DNA of 64,000 nt from Chondrus crispus. Taxonomy: Eukaryota; Rhodophyta; Florideophyceae; Gigartinales; Gigartinaceae. A program made the position numbers and the translations under genes. This document shows positions 53,036-62,639 of the stretch, one piece after another (within the stretch, counting starts at the first letter, position 1; every line of letters begins with the position of its first letter). The stretch is taken from positions 124,001 through 188,000 of the forward strand of contig NW_005179080.1 in the NCBI RefSeq assembly GCF_000350225.1. The letters run 5' to 3'. Under the pieces are notes generated by a model. The model was not told the origin of the DNA and made no database searches. It saw only the letters and a program-made list of their open reading frames with translations.

Positions 53036-54682
53036 TCATACAGAATTGCGAATATTCTCAACCAGGTGCAATATTCTTTTCTGTTCGTTAAGTGCTTCGG
53101 GTCTTTCTTTACCTCTTGCTGCGTCACCAATAGTTTCTGCGTATTCTTGCAATGTCTCGCACATCACCGCAATCGTGAGTCCCACCCGCTCCAACATGAA
53201 AGCCGTAGCCTTTCTCAAGCTCTCGTCCCCATATGCAACGACATGCGCGACAATAGCAGCACCCATTTGCACAATCAACAGTCCTGCATCCAGTTTCTTG
53301 ACCAGCATCTCATCATCACCGCTTTCCCTTTCCGATATCGCTGCTGCGTCCTTATCGGCTACCGCCAGGTATCTTCCCTGCTCTCCGCTGACTTTTTCAA
53401 CTGCTAGGGCAAAGTGTCGATATAGCGATACGATTTTGACAGTCTTCTCCGCTCTGTTTTCTCTAAGCTTCACCAACAATCTTCTTCTATCTGTTGTCGA
53501 AGCATACTTGAACAAGTGAAATAGTATGCTAAAGATATGTTCAGTCACATTTCGCGTATCATCCTCCAGTGCTCGTGTGCGCTTCCTGGTCCCACCTATG
53601 AAACGGTCTTTGCCGAGGGTCATCAGAATGGCGAACACCACTCCAATCCCGCCACACATGAAAAGGCGTTGCGTTGCGGTGCTATGACCGGTACATGCAA
53701 AGTCACACACTTTTGCTGCGGATCCGCGGTACGCACTTGACGTCTTCATAAACGAGATCATCAGCTCCACTCCTTCCAGCCGTTCAAACTCGACTTTTGC
53801 TGGAGGGTTGTCGAAAAGCGCTGAACATAGCAGTCCAAACATGTTTTCAACCATTTCCTCCTCATCCGCTCCTGAGTTTGTGTTTCTTTTGTCTCCTGAG
53901 GACGAGGACTGTTTCTTATGTGTTCGAAACGGTACAAGCGCTTCGAGAACAACGTTTAGACCGTCATTTTGGACGAAGTGATCCTTGCATTTCGTAGAGC
54001 TTTGCAAGAAAACTGCGAGCAGTTCCACAGCAGCATCGTTGGGTTGCGGAATGTTTACATGTTTAATGCAGGTTTGGACGATTTTCGACCCTACTGCAAT
54101 AGCTTCGGTCAGGTCGGGGCGAACATCGATGGAATTCTCAAATATTGCAAACACCTGGGCGGTGGCTTCCTGCGCAGGCGTTGTGTCGTCAGAAGTGGTC
54201 CCGGTTATGTGTGGGAACAATACATCGTTCAAAACATCGCTAAGCATCTCATGTATTCCCGCCTTGAGCAAAGCATCGTAGAAAGCACGGGTGCTGTCGC
54301 GTTCGACGTCGCTGCCATCATCGACGGCGGCGAGATCATGTAAAAAGCTGATAACGCGATATACGATGTCTTCGTTGACATGTTGAAGCAGGGACTTGAG
54401 GATCGGCAATGCCCCTTGCGCGACTAGTGATGGGTACAATTGCGAGTTGACCGCAACAGGGGCTAAAGCGCGAATAGCCTCGTGTAGTGACAGTTCAGAT
54501 TGGAGAAAACGCGCTGGTTCACCTGCGTGCCGAAGGCGAAGCTGTGAATTGAGAGTAAGAGCCTTTTTCAGGACGTTTAATCTTGAGTATAGTTCGGCGT
54601 CGGTGGTTATGTCTGCTTGCGGTAATGACTCAGCTGATGCCACAAGAGCGTCAAGTGCTGTGGTCCTGGAGCTTGCTGCCAT
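53036..54682 (-). CDS. CTNNBL1: Beta-catenin-like protein 1 (CTNNBL1), armadillo repeat
   Basis: A 548-residue armadillo-repeat protein close to the usual 560 or so. Conserved stretches include LYPSLVAQGALPILKSLLQHVNEDI, EMVENMFGLLCSALF, the FLKTSSAYRGSAAKV-like segment (here MKTSSAYRGSAAKVCDFA) and GGIGVVFAIL. CTNNBL1 is a nuclear spliceosome-associated protein linked to the Prp19/CDC5L complex. The N-terminal nuclear-localisation and acidic region of animal proteins is shortened. Single exon. It is divergently arranged with the release-factor gene, starts 345 bp apart. Confidence 0.93.
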   Translation of the reverse strand: MAASSRTTALDALVASAESLPQADITTDAELYSRLNVLKKALTLNSQLRLRHAGEPARFLQSELSLHEAIRALAPVAVNSQLYPSLVAQGALPILKSLLQHVNEDIVYRVISFLHDLAAVDDGSDVERDSTRAFYDALLKAGIHEMLSDVLNDVLFPHITGTTSDDTTPAQEATAQVFAIFENSIDVRPDLTEAIAVGSKIVQTCIKHVNIPQPNDAAVELLAVFLQSSTKCKDHFVQNDGLNVVLEALVPFRTHKKQSSSSGDKRNTNSGADEEEMVENMFGLLCSALFDNPPAKVEFERLEGVELMISFMKTSSAYRGSAAKVCDFACTGHSTATQRLFMCGGIGVVFAILMTLGKDRFIGGTRKRTRALEDDTRNVTEHIFSILFHLFKYASTTDRRRLLVKLRENRAEKTVKIVSLYRHFALAVEKVSGEQGRYLAVADKDAAAISERESGDDEMLVKKLDAGLLIVQMGAAIVAHVVAYGDESLRKATAFMLERVGLTIAVMCETLQEYAETIGDAARGKERPEALNEQKRILHLVENIRNSV

Positions 54683-55027
54683 GGTACTGAACCAGATTGT
54701 GATATTTGCATTTCAACTTATGGTCTCCGCGATCACACTGCTGCGTCAAATGTGAAGGTTTGATCACGCATTGTAGCGTACACGTATTGCACGATCATAC
54801 TACTGTACAGGTACGTGTTACAGGCACTGTGCACCACAAGTATATACGTGTAATGATATTTGATTAAATCTCCAATCTCCTCATTTTGAGCTGAGAACAA
54901 ATGTCTCTGCGGGCTGCGAGGTAACCCCGTCTTGTCCAAATTGCTCTTCGCCCGAATAGACGAGTTAAGCTCGATCTCGCGACGGGCTCTCTTTGGGCCT
55001 TGCCTCTGGTGGAAAGAAAAGATTGCG
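54683..55027. promoter_or_regulatory. Divergent promoter between CTNNBL1 and the RF3 gene
   Basis: A 345-bp spacer separates two oppositely directed starts, so both genes probably share this control region. No clear TATA box on either side. Confidence 0.5.
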
Positions 55028-56821
55028 ATGTATTTGTTCGGCAGTCACACGCGAGGCGATGTTCCATTTGCCTTCGTACCGAGTGCGATACTAGGGAACC
55101 CTGTCCTGCTCAAATCGACATATCGTCGAACGCAGTGCTCTCATGCTGCAAGGATTCCATACATGTCCTCGCAAACTGTTGAAGAGCAAATTTCTCCAGA
55201 ACAAATTCGCCATGAGGTTGCTAGACGGCGAAATATGGCTATAATCAGCCATCCTGACGCGGGGAAGTCAACTCTGACTGAGAAGCTGTTGTTATACGGA
55301 GGTGCTATACAGCAAGCAGGGTCAGTGCGAGCCCGCCGAGCGCAGAGAGGTGTCGTTTCCGACTCAATGAAAATTGAACAAGAACGTGGCATATCCATTA
55401 CGTCTGCCGTCATGACATTTGAATATGACGAAAAGCGCATCAATATCACAGACTGCCCAGGCCATGCCGACTTTGGTGAGGACACATACCGTACCCTGGC
55501 CGCCGTGGATAATGCCATTATGCTTATCGACGCGGCAAAAGGCCTGGAACCTCAAACGAAAAAGTTGTTCGAAATCTGTCGCATGCGGAAACTACCAACA
55601 TTCACTTTCGTCAACAAACTAGATCGACCTGCTATGAACCCATTTGAGATTTGTGACCAAATTGAGGCACAGTTCGAGTTGCCATGCTATCCGGTCGTGT
55701 GGCCGATTGGCGACGGTGATCGTTTCAAAGGCGTGTACGAGCGAGCGACGAGGTCTGTGCATTTGTTCGAGAGAGGTGAAAGAGGCAAGAAAGCTGAAGA
55801 AGTTCACGTCATACCTTTCAATGACGATTCTGTTGCGGAGCTGCTGGGTGACGAGCTACATGCACAGCTCTTGGAGGATGTCGAAATACTGGATACCATG
55901 GGCAATGAATACGACTACGATCTCATCATGGCTGGTGAGTTGACACCAATGTTCTTCGGATCAGCAATGAGCAACTTCGGTGTGGAACTCTTCCTGAAGA
56001 TGTTTCTTGAAATGGGCCGCTGTCCGCCTGCGAAGAAAAGTAACACTGGCTTGGTTGATCCAGACGCTAAGCTCTTTACTGGCCAAGTGTTCAAGCTTCA
56101 AGCAAACATGGACCCAAAGCACCGTGACAGACTGGCCTTTGTGAGGGTGTTTAGTGGGGTCTTTGAAAAGGGTATGAAAGTGAGCAATGCGCGCATTCCA
56201 GGCAAGTCAATCGCGTTGACTAGGCCGCAGTCTCTTTTTGCAGCTGATCGCTACACTGTTGAAACGGCGTTTGCAGGGGACGTCATTGGGCTGAACAACC
56301 CTGGGGTCTTTGCAATTGGAGACACTCTGTGCGGCGACTCTTCAAAGAAGCTAAGTTATCCTGGGATACCATCTTTCTCTCCAGAACTTTTCGCATACAT
56401 AAAGAATCCAAATCCATCTGCGTACAAGAACTTCCGCAAAGGGCTCAACCAGCTGTTGGATGAGGGAGCTGTGCAGATGCTCCGTGCGAAAGGAGATCAA
56501 GGAAATGAGGACCCCATTATGGCTGCTGTTGGACAGTTGCAGTTTGAAGTGGTGCAAAGGCGTCTCAAAGATGAATACAACGTCGACAGTAAGCTTGAGC
56601 CTATGGGGTACAATGTTGCCAGGTGGGTTACTGGCCCTGGGGATCCATGGGAGGCTCTTGAGGGGTGCGGTAGGTTGTTTAACGTTTTTTATGCAAAGGA
56701 CCAATGGGGCCGTCCAGTTTGCTTGTTCAAGAACGAATGGTCATTGAATGCCGTCATACAAGATCACCCGAACCTTGAAGTAGCACCTTGGTCTTTTGCT
56801 CCGGGTGAAGAAGAAGCATGA
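55028..56821 (+). CDS. prfC: Peptide chain release factor 3, probably organellar
   Basis: A 597-residue translational GTPase. G1 is SHPDAGKST (74-82), G3 DCPGHADF (142-149), G4 NKLD (196-199). [24 protein letters not shown] is the RF3-type switch-1 region and separates it from EF-G. The domain order and end ([17 protein letters not shown]) match bacterial RF3, which recycles RF1/RF2 from the ribosome. About 50 residues precede the RF3 start, Ser/Arg-rich and poor in acidic residues, with a YLFGS start, consistent with a plastid or mitochondrial transit peptide. The frame upstream of 55028 begins only on TTG. The bacterial-type gene in a nuclear setting suggests endosymbiotic origin (inference). 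Confidence 0.92.
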   Translation: MYLFGSHTRGDVPFAFVPSAILGNPVLLKSTYRRTQCSHAARIPYMSSQTVEEQISPEQIRHEVARRRNMAIISHPDAGKSTLTEKLLLYGGAIQQAGSVRARRAQRGVVSDSMKIEQERGISITSAVMTFEYDEKRINITDCPGHADFGEDTYRTLAAVDNAIMLIDAAKGLEPQTKKLFEICRMRKLPTFTFVNKLDRPAMNPFEICDQIEAQFELPCYPVVWPIGDGDRFKGVYERATRSVHLFERGERGKKAEEVHVIPFNDDSVAELLGDELHAQLLEDVEILDTMGNEYDYDLIMAGELTPMFFGSAMSNFGVELFLKMFLEMGRCPPAKKSNTGLVDPDAKLFTGQVFKLQANMDPKHRDRLAFVRVFSGVFEKGMKVSNARIPGKSIALTRPQSLFAADRYTVETAFAGDVIGLNNPGVFAIGDTLCGDSSKKLSYPGIPSFSPELFAYIKNPNPSAYKNFRKGLNQLLDEGAVQMLRAKGDQGNEDPIMAAVGQLQFEVVQRRLKDEYNVDSKLEPMGYNVARWVTGPGDPWEALEGCGRLFNVFYAKDQWGRPVCLFKNEWSLNAVIQDHPNLEVAPWSFAPGEEEA

Positions 56822-57875
56822 CTGAAAGTTTCGGAAAACGAGTCAGCGGGGTTGGCTCTAGAATTGCTAGTATGTGTACGAGAAATTGCATCTTTATGGC
56901 GCGGTTTTTTGTTTACTGCTTACTCCGTTTGCTTCGAAGGTTGCCGCAGACTTCTAGCCGCGGAAAGAAGGGTTCCTGCCGTCAGTAAGCATTTTGACTT
57001 CGTCTGTTTACCAGAATTTATACTTTGGTGCCGAGACTTCATTTGATAATTGTTCACATGGCGTTTGTTCTTGCTTCATATCCTGGATCAGTGGCAAGCA
57101 ATTCTGCTGGAATTTCAATTTGCATCGTTACGCTGTGAGACAAAAGGAGGATACGTCGGGTTGATGCGATCCGCACAACTACAATGGAGGCCATACCGCT
57201 GCCATGACAGAATTAAGAGAATGATTACTGTATTATATGTGCACTCGACTAATCCGTTGCATGGGGTTAATGCTTAACTATGATGTTAGCAAGGAGGTTC
57301 ACGAGATGGCACCACAGCATCATTTATACATAAGGTTTACGGTGATTGACTACGTCGATAGTTTGGGGTGCAGAATTGAAGTCGCAGAGACAGGATACGC
57401 GGCATGCACGGTGTACTTCTTTTGGACTTGAGGTCCTATCGGCATGCATGCTCCGCACAACCTTGCAAACTCCATGTACTGTCGATAGCGGGCGGGCCGC
57501 AGACTAGAACAAAAAGTTATCCTAATTGCTTACGGGTGTCCACATAGGTCAGAAGATGTGAGGCGATCTAGAAAGGGCATCAATTTTAAGACCAGGGATC
57601 CTCGCTGTCCACACCGGTCAGAATGTGTGAGGTGATCTAGAAAGGGCGTCGATTTTGAGATGAGGGATCCCTCTTTCAGTCATGCGGGTATATTGCAGGA
57701 GAAATGGTTGTCACTTCACAGTTATAAGGAGTCTATCACGGGTCCGCGCGCTCACCGACATGCCTGTCTCCTGAAAATAGAAGCATTTGAAATGATCCGG
57801 CACCTCAGTGTCAAGTACCTCGGAGAGAACATGGCGCTCTGTCATATGTAATTATCGCAGCGCTAGCACAATGAC
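56822..57875. other. Intergenic between convergent RF3 and CTC1-like genes
   Basis: No gene recognised. Contains the tandem duplication at 57538-57670. Confidence 0.45.
57538..57670. repeat. Imperfect tandem duplication, period 69 bp
   Basis: A unit starting gtccacat (57538) and its copy at 57607 share ggtcagaa, tgtgagg, gatctagaaagggc and gggatcc with scattered substitutions. Confidence 0.8.
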
Positions 57876-60800
57876 TCATGAACCATTTCTTAACAGTTTT
57901 CCTAGAACCGTCTTCGTCACAATACCTTGACTGCTGCAGGCAGAAGCATTGGGCAAACAATCATAAACAGCGCAACATTCTACAAGAATAGAACCTGAGT
58001 TTGAGCAAGATGTCCACAACACGCTTCCAAACCCCAATCGAAAACTTTCCATTACTATGTCAGAATCGTCGTCGCTACTCGAGGCCTGTGGCTCGCAGAT
58101 TTGAGACTGGTTCAAGACAAGGGCAAAAAGTCTCTCATTTCGCTCGCGGCACATCACTTCGCAAACGTCTGTAAGAGTGTCACGCTGGCGATTTTTAAAA
58201 GCAGAAACTTGATATGCTTTAGCCTCTTCACAAGAAATTGTGAAGCCCCCTTTACAAAGGCTCCTTGTTTTCAATGCCAAAACTTCATGCCGCTTCATTC
58301 CAAGAAGTCGCGTGACAGGTTCCCAACCTTTGCAGATCAGAGTTCCCACTGCAGAACCATCCTCTACGGCAGCGGTAACCGAAATTGTCGTTCTCATTGT
58401 GCTACCATCGGGTACCGTTTCTATGCCGCATTTTGCACAATTGGTTTGCGTCATGGTTTTAACCTGTATTTGGTCAACTTTTAACACCCGAAGGCGGATA
58501 ATACCAGTTCCACAGGACTGTTGTCCTTGACGTTCATTTTCCGTGCTAAACTCCGAGAGTGTAGCGAAGTTAAAGGCTGAACATAGCGACTGAATGGTTG
58601 GCGGGCTGACGCAATCAAGGCACTTGCTATTCTGGTCCAGGGATGGAACAGCAATCAAGTCAACAAATGTTGTGGAATTCCCCACAAAACGAAAACGGGA
58701 TCCACCCTGCAACGTCACCCGAGATACATTGTGGACGATGACACTCATACCTCCCGTTATGCCGTAAGGTATGGATTGTCTGTCATAAAAGTCAATGGTA
58801 ATGCTGATCACTTCAATATCTTCGTCCAGGATACGGAGCTGCCAAAGCATGTCAGACCGCACACTGCCCTCGATGGGCGGTCCGCAGTACTGCACTATTC
58901 CACGAAGTATCAAAACCTTTTCCTTTCCAACGTGGCACCGATCGAACGCATCCCAAAGCGGAAATGAAATGGAATTCGCTGTCTTGTCCCGCAAGGAACG
59001 AAGTGTTGTCTGTAGAGGGGAATATCCTCCCAGCTTACTTCCCTCGTGAATGGTCATCATGCCTTTATCAAAAAAGCCCGAGGGTGAGGTTTGATGTCTT
59101 CGAGGGTCTTCTTGATTTGGTCCAAAACAACTTAACTTGTTCTGTTTACCTAGACTCCTAACGTACGGCACTTCACACTCAACATGACTTTTTAGCTTAA
59201 GCAGAGACTGTTGCTTTAGACTTTGAGCTAATTGCTCCCGTAAGTGTTCTTCTGGACTAGGAGTTGCCAGCAAATCAGTACACGACACGGCGAAGAAATT
59301 GCCTATTCGAAGAGCGATGGAGAAGCTCAGCATGGATTGTCCTGACAGTGATAAACGGCAAGGGTAGAACCCCTCTTTGGTGCTGGGAAACGAGATCCAC
59401 TCTTCGTCTTGAGTACTTCGGCAAAACGCCAGAAGTGCGCCAGTGACAACACATTCTGCAGGACGAGGCGTAAGCTTGTTGACGAATATGCAGATGAGGG
59501 GGCATCGCGCAATGATTGAGTCCAGAATATTTTCGTGTTGTGTGGGAGACATATAGGGCCTCTGTACGAGACGCGGCGTGCGCTCAGAACCACGAACCCC
59601 TGGGTAGCTTGCCATACACATACCTGATCCCCTTGTTCCATTGCAACTAGCCGTTCGGTCATAATCGTCGGTACCACCCCCAAGCAATTCTTCAATTGAG
59701 TGCCCTTCAATTACTAATGTGATTTCACACAGACTCTTGATTGACGTAAACTCAATAACAACTGAGAAGCGTTGCAAAACAACAATACTTCCGATTGCAC
59801 AGGGAGGCACGTCCCCGATAATTCGTGTCTTCATAGATGCAGTTGCATCGGACAGGGTCGCCTGGGGATATCCATCAGCAGACCCTTGCAAGAGACAGAT
59901 TAAGGAGATGCCCTGACCTCGTACTCCTGCCGTCGAAAAAGACAGGTCGACATCATCTCTCTCACACAATGCTCCCAAAATCTCCGATATCGTGAATATA
60001 GCACTAACGTGTACAGGTGCTTGCGTGGACAATTCATCTGTGGGTCTCGGACTCGCACTTTCACTCTCACGCTTCCTCCAGAGAAGGCGCACGGCTTTTT
60101 TTATGGACGCCAACGATGGAACGGCTGGGCGAGAACTTGGCGTTTCGGGTACTTGGTTGGGAGAGAGAAATTCCGCGTGTAAATTTCGCGACACTGTCAA
60201 GTCGGGATCCAGCAATTCTTTTCGACCGCTAAGCAGAAACATCGCATGCTGAACTAAGCCTACTGACTTTTCGGTGCCTAGCAGATATTCGATTAACTCC
60301 GTTTCCGTTGCAATATCGGCACTGCTAGATATCAGAGTACTTTCAAATAAGCTCCCGAGGTTTTTCCGCAAGGCACAATATATGTCCTCCGCCCAAATGA
60401 TGTCTCTGAATTCCCACCTCTTCCAAATCCAACGCCAAACGTTCTGACGACTTCTTGGTAACCGCATTTCGAGATCAATGTCTCCGAAATATTGGACGTC
60501 GACAGAGGTTCTCCCCGTCGGAAACAAGCGAATTAATCCCTCACGAATAAAGCTCATCACCCAAGACGCAACAATTTTCGCCCCTTTCCGAAAACAAACT
60601 CTACTAACCGCAGGGCCGGCACACCAATTTGCAAAGCTCCCCAGATACAATATTACCTTGTGGTCTAATTGCAACTTCCCTTCGCCGAGCACTTCTGTGA
60701 CTTCACCCTCGTATGTTAACATAGCATGTCCCCCTTGCACAAGTGTGATTGCATCCTTACGATTCTCTGTTTCTAACTTTCTTTTTTTCGGATCATGTCT

Positions 60801-61736
60801 TTTGAAGCTTTCTGGACTGTGACTAGGTTGTGGTCTCTCAACAATAGGCGTTTGCGAAAGGTCACAACATGTTGATTCTGGTCCACGGGCGGCCAGCACA
60901 AGACGTTCATTATACTTGGGCAACTTGCAGGGAATCAAAGCCGAAATGCCAACCTCCTGACCCGAAGACAAGAACGGCCACCATTTCATTGCATCGCAGC
61001 CTCGAAATATGACAATGACTGCGCTACTAGCTGTATTGTCGAGGGCGTCTGAGATTTCCGTTAGAAATATCGGTCGGGAAGACTTGGATCCGATAATGCA
61101 GCTCTTCGCACGTACAAATCCACGAATGTGTTGAGGAAGTTGCAAAGCTGTTAAATCGGGTCGAAGAGTTCGAAAAGGTGTAGTATGAGGTGGTTTGGGA
61201 GTCAACAAGACAATATCTTTCTCCAAGATTTCAAACAGGCCTCGTCCATTTGTTGAGGGTATGTATCGCCAATCTCGAATCCAGACCGGGATGTTTCTCA
61301 ATCGTGGATCAGGAGGAGGAGCTATTACGAGATGACCGGGTGCCGTCCAGCAGTTTGCAGAAATCTTGAGTGAGCCATGTGAGTCCGCGTCGATGATACC
61401 AACTAGGAGTCCTCGCACAAACGTAACTTGAAGATGTGGGACTTCATTAGCGGGAGGAATTTGAAAGGTGTATGCGCCATATTGAGAGCTCCAGCGGTCA
61501 TCGCACGAAGGGTTCCTCTGTGAAAGCGTCCCATATGCAAGAAACTCTGTTCTCGCGCGGTCACATCCGTTTAAGTTGAGAGGTCGGTATGTTTCCTTCA
61601 GCGGCCCTAGCAGTGATAAAACCCGATCAACTATGTCTGGATTCTTCGGAAAGACAGCGGCGAGAGTGTCATTTATGTCTTCCGACGGTGAAGATTGATT
61701 GCTTGTGTCGAAATTAGAAGGAGCGGCTCGTTTCAT
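57876..61736 (-). CDS. CTC1: CTC1-like protein, large subunit of the CST telomere complex
   Basis: A 1286-residue protein of the size of CTC1 (about 1200-1300). N-terminal segments VTFVRGLLVGIIDADSHGSL, DWRYIP...GLFEIL and FVRAKSCIIGSKSSRPIFLTEI resemble CTC1 OB folds. VIFRGCDAMKWWPFLSSGQEVGISAL matches the OB pattern where a fold ends with a bulk-W/F-L box. The C-terminal part has repeated OB-like stretches and a CAKCG zinc-ribbon start (NCAKCGIETVPDG) as in CTC1/RPA large subunits. CTC1 binds single-stranded telomeric DNA with STN1 and TEN1 and controls C-strand fill-in. Sequence divergence is high, so the assignment rests on length, OB/zinc pattern and order. The ATG at 61736 replaces an upstream TTG. 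Single exon. Confidence 0.6.
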   Translation of the reverse strand: MKRAAPSNFDTSNQSSPSEDINDTLAAVFPKNPDIVDRVLSLLGPLKETYRPLNLNGCDRARTEFLAYGTLSQRNPSCDDRWSSQYGAYTFQIPPANEVPHLQVTFVRGLLVGIIDADSHGSLKISANCWTAPGHLVIAPPPDPRLRNIPVWIRDWRYIPSTNGRGLFEILEKDIVLLTPKPPHTTPFRTLRPDLTALQLPQHIRGFVRAKSCIIGSKSSRPIFLTEISDALDNTASSAVIVIFRGCDAMKWWPFLSSGQEVGISALIPCKLPKYNERLVLAARGPESTCCDLSQTPIVERPQPSHSPESFKRHDPKKRKLETENRKDAITLVQGGHAMLTYEGEVTEVLGEGKLQLDHKVILYLGSFANWCAGPAVSRVCFRKGAKIVASWVMSFIREGLIRLFPTGRTSVDVQYFGDIDLEMRLPRSRQNVWRWIWKRWEFRDIIWAEDIYCALRKNLGSLFESTLISSSADIATETELIEYLLGTEKSVGLVQHAMFLLSGRKELLDPDLTVSRNLHAEFLSPNQVPETPSSRPAVPSLASIKKAVRLLWRKRESESASPRPTDELSTQAPVHVSAIFTISEILGALCERDDVDLSFSTAGVRGQGISLICLLQGSADGYPQATLSDATASMKTRIIGDVPPCAIGSIVVLQRFSVVIEFTSIKSLCEITLVIEGHSIEELLGGGTDDYDRTASCNGTRGSGMCMASYPGVRGSERTPRLVQRPYMSPTQHENILDSIIARCPLICIFVNKLTPRPAECVVTGALLAFCRSTQDEEWISFPSTKEGFYPCRLSLSGQSMLSFSIALRIGNFFAVSCTDLLATPSPEEHLREQLAQSLKQQSLLKLKSHVECEVPYVRSLGKQNKLSCFGPNQEDPRRHQTSPSGFFDKGMMTIHEGSKLGGYSPLQTTLRSLRDKTANSISFPLWDAFDRCHVGKEKVLILRGIVQYCGPPIEGSVRSDMLWQLRILDEDIEVISITIDFYDRQSIPYGITGGMSVIVHNVSRVTLQGGSRFRFVGNSTTFVDLIAVPSLDQNSKCLDCVSPPTIQSLCSAFNFATLSEFSTENERQGQQSCGTGIIRLRVLKVDQIQVKTMTQTNCAKCGIETVPDGSTMRTTISVTAAVEDGSAVGTLICKGWEPVTRLLGMKRHEVLALKTRSLCKGGFTISCEEAKAYQVSAFKNRQRDTLTDVCEVMCRERNERLFALVLNQSQICEPQASSSDDDSDIVMESFRLGFGSVLWTSCSNSGSILVECCAVYDCLPNASACSSQGIVTKTVLGKLLRNGS

Positions 61737-61920
61737 GCGAAGCAAGGAAAGTATTGGTGCACGCAGTCAAGAAGAGAGTAGGTGTTCCCTACTACACTGT
61801 AGGTGGCAATCCTCCATTAAATCGTTCTTGGATTGCGCAAGGTACGTCACGGGATCTGGATTTCAGGCGCCTTGTTCAGAGGGCATTGTATGCTCGAATA
61901 TTCTGCAGGTGATAGTGATG

Positions 61921-62030
61921 GTGAAGCGTGATTGTGAAGCGTGTTTGTGAAGCGTGTTTGTGAAGCGTGTTTGTGAAGCGTGTTTGTGAAGCGTGTTTGT
62001 GAAGCGTGTTCGTGAGGCGTGTTTATGAAG
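61921..62030 (+). repeat. 13-bp minisatellite, about 8.5 copies
   Basis: The unit gtgaagcgtgttt repeats head to tail with a few substitutions (gtgattgtg at the start, cgtgaggcg near the end). Confidence 0.9.
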
Positions 62031-62351
62031 AAGGTTGCTGTGTGGTAGACTCACACACACACAAGAAGAGTCTTACTCGTAACCTTTCGTAGCGTGACGT
62101 CCTTGTTTTTTTATCAAGGTTTTCGGGAGTATGGGCATGAAGCAGGCAAATGACGTTTGACACGATGCCACGTTTTAAGAGTATGATATGTGGTACAGCG
62201 CGCCTACATTACAGTACCTGCCGTTGTCCTACAGTATGTTTTCAAGTTTCTCTCTACAGTGTACTGTAATGGGCCCGAATGGGCAGTGGGTAACCTCTCA
62301 AATTGCTATTTTCTTTTTTTAAAAAACGCTTTATTTTTAAAAAAAGAAATC

Positions 62352-62369
62352 GCCTGATTTAAATCAGGC
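62352..62369. repeat. 18-bp perfect palindrome
   Basis: gcctgatttaaatcaggc, adjacent to an A/T-rich imperfect inverted repeat (tttctttttt/aaaaaagaaa). Confidence 0.9.
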
Positions 62370-62639
62370 ACCACACGCGAGGGAAGAGCATATTTTCACG
62401 TGTCATACCGGCAGGCACCTTCAGAGCTCTTCCCAATGCAGGAAAGAATGATCACCGCTGCGTTTTACCCCGCTGTCTGAAGTAACGGAGGCGGCCGGTC
62501 ACCAGGAGAGAGGCGTCTGCCGAACTGCGAGTACGACATTGCACTGAATTCACTTGCGGTCAAATTCTTCGTCGTGTATTGTATGGACGCACCGCGTGGT
62601 CCCATTTGACGTCCTCCGCATTCCGTCCTGCAAGTTGTC

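Larger units (their letters stand above)
61737..62639. promoter_or_regulatory. Divergent promoter region of the CTC1-like and CTR9 genes
   Basis: About 900 bp between divergent starts. It holds a 13-bp minisatellite (61921-62030), an imperfect inverted A/T stretch near 62311-62350, and a perfect 18-bp palindrome at 62352-62369. Confidence 0.5.

Noticed and set aside
61921..62030. CRISPR array
   Set aside because: Head-to-tail 13-bp units without spacers in a eukaryotic promoter; an ordinary minisatellite.
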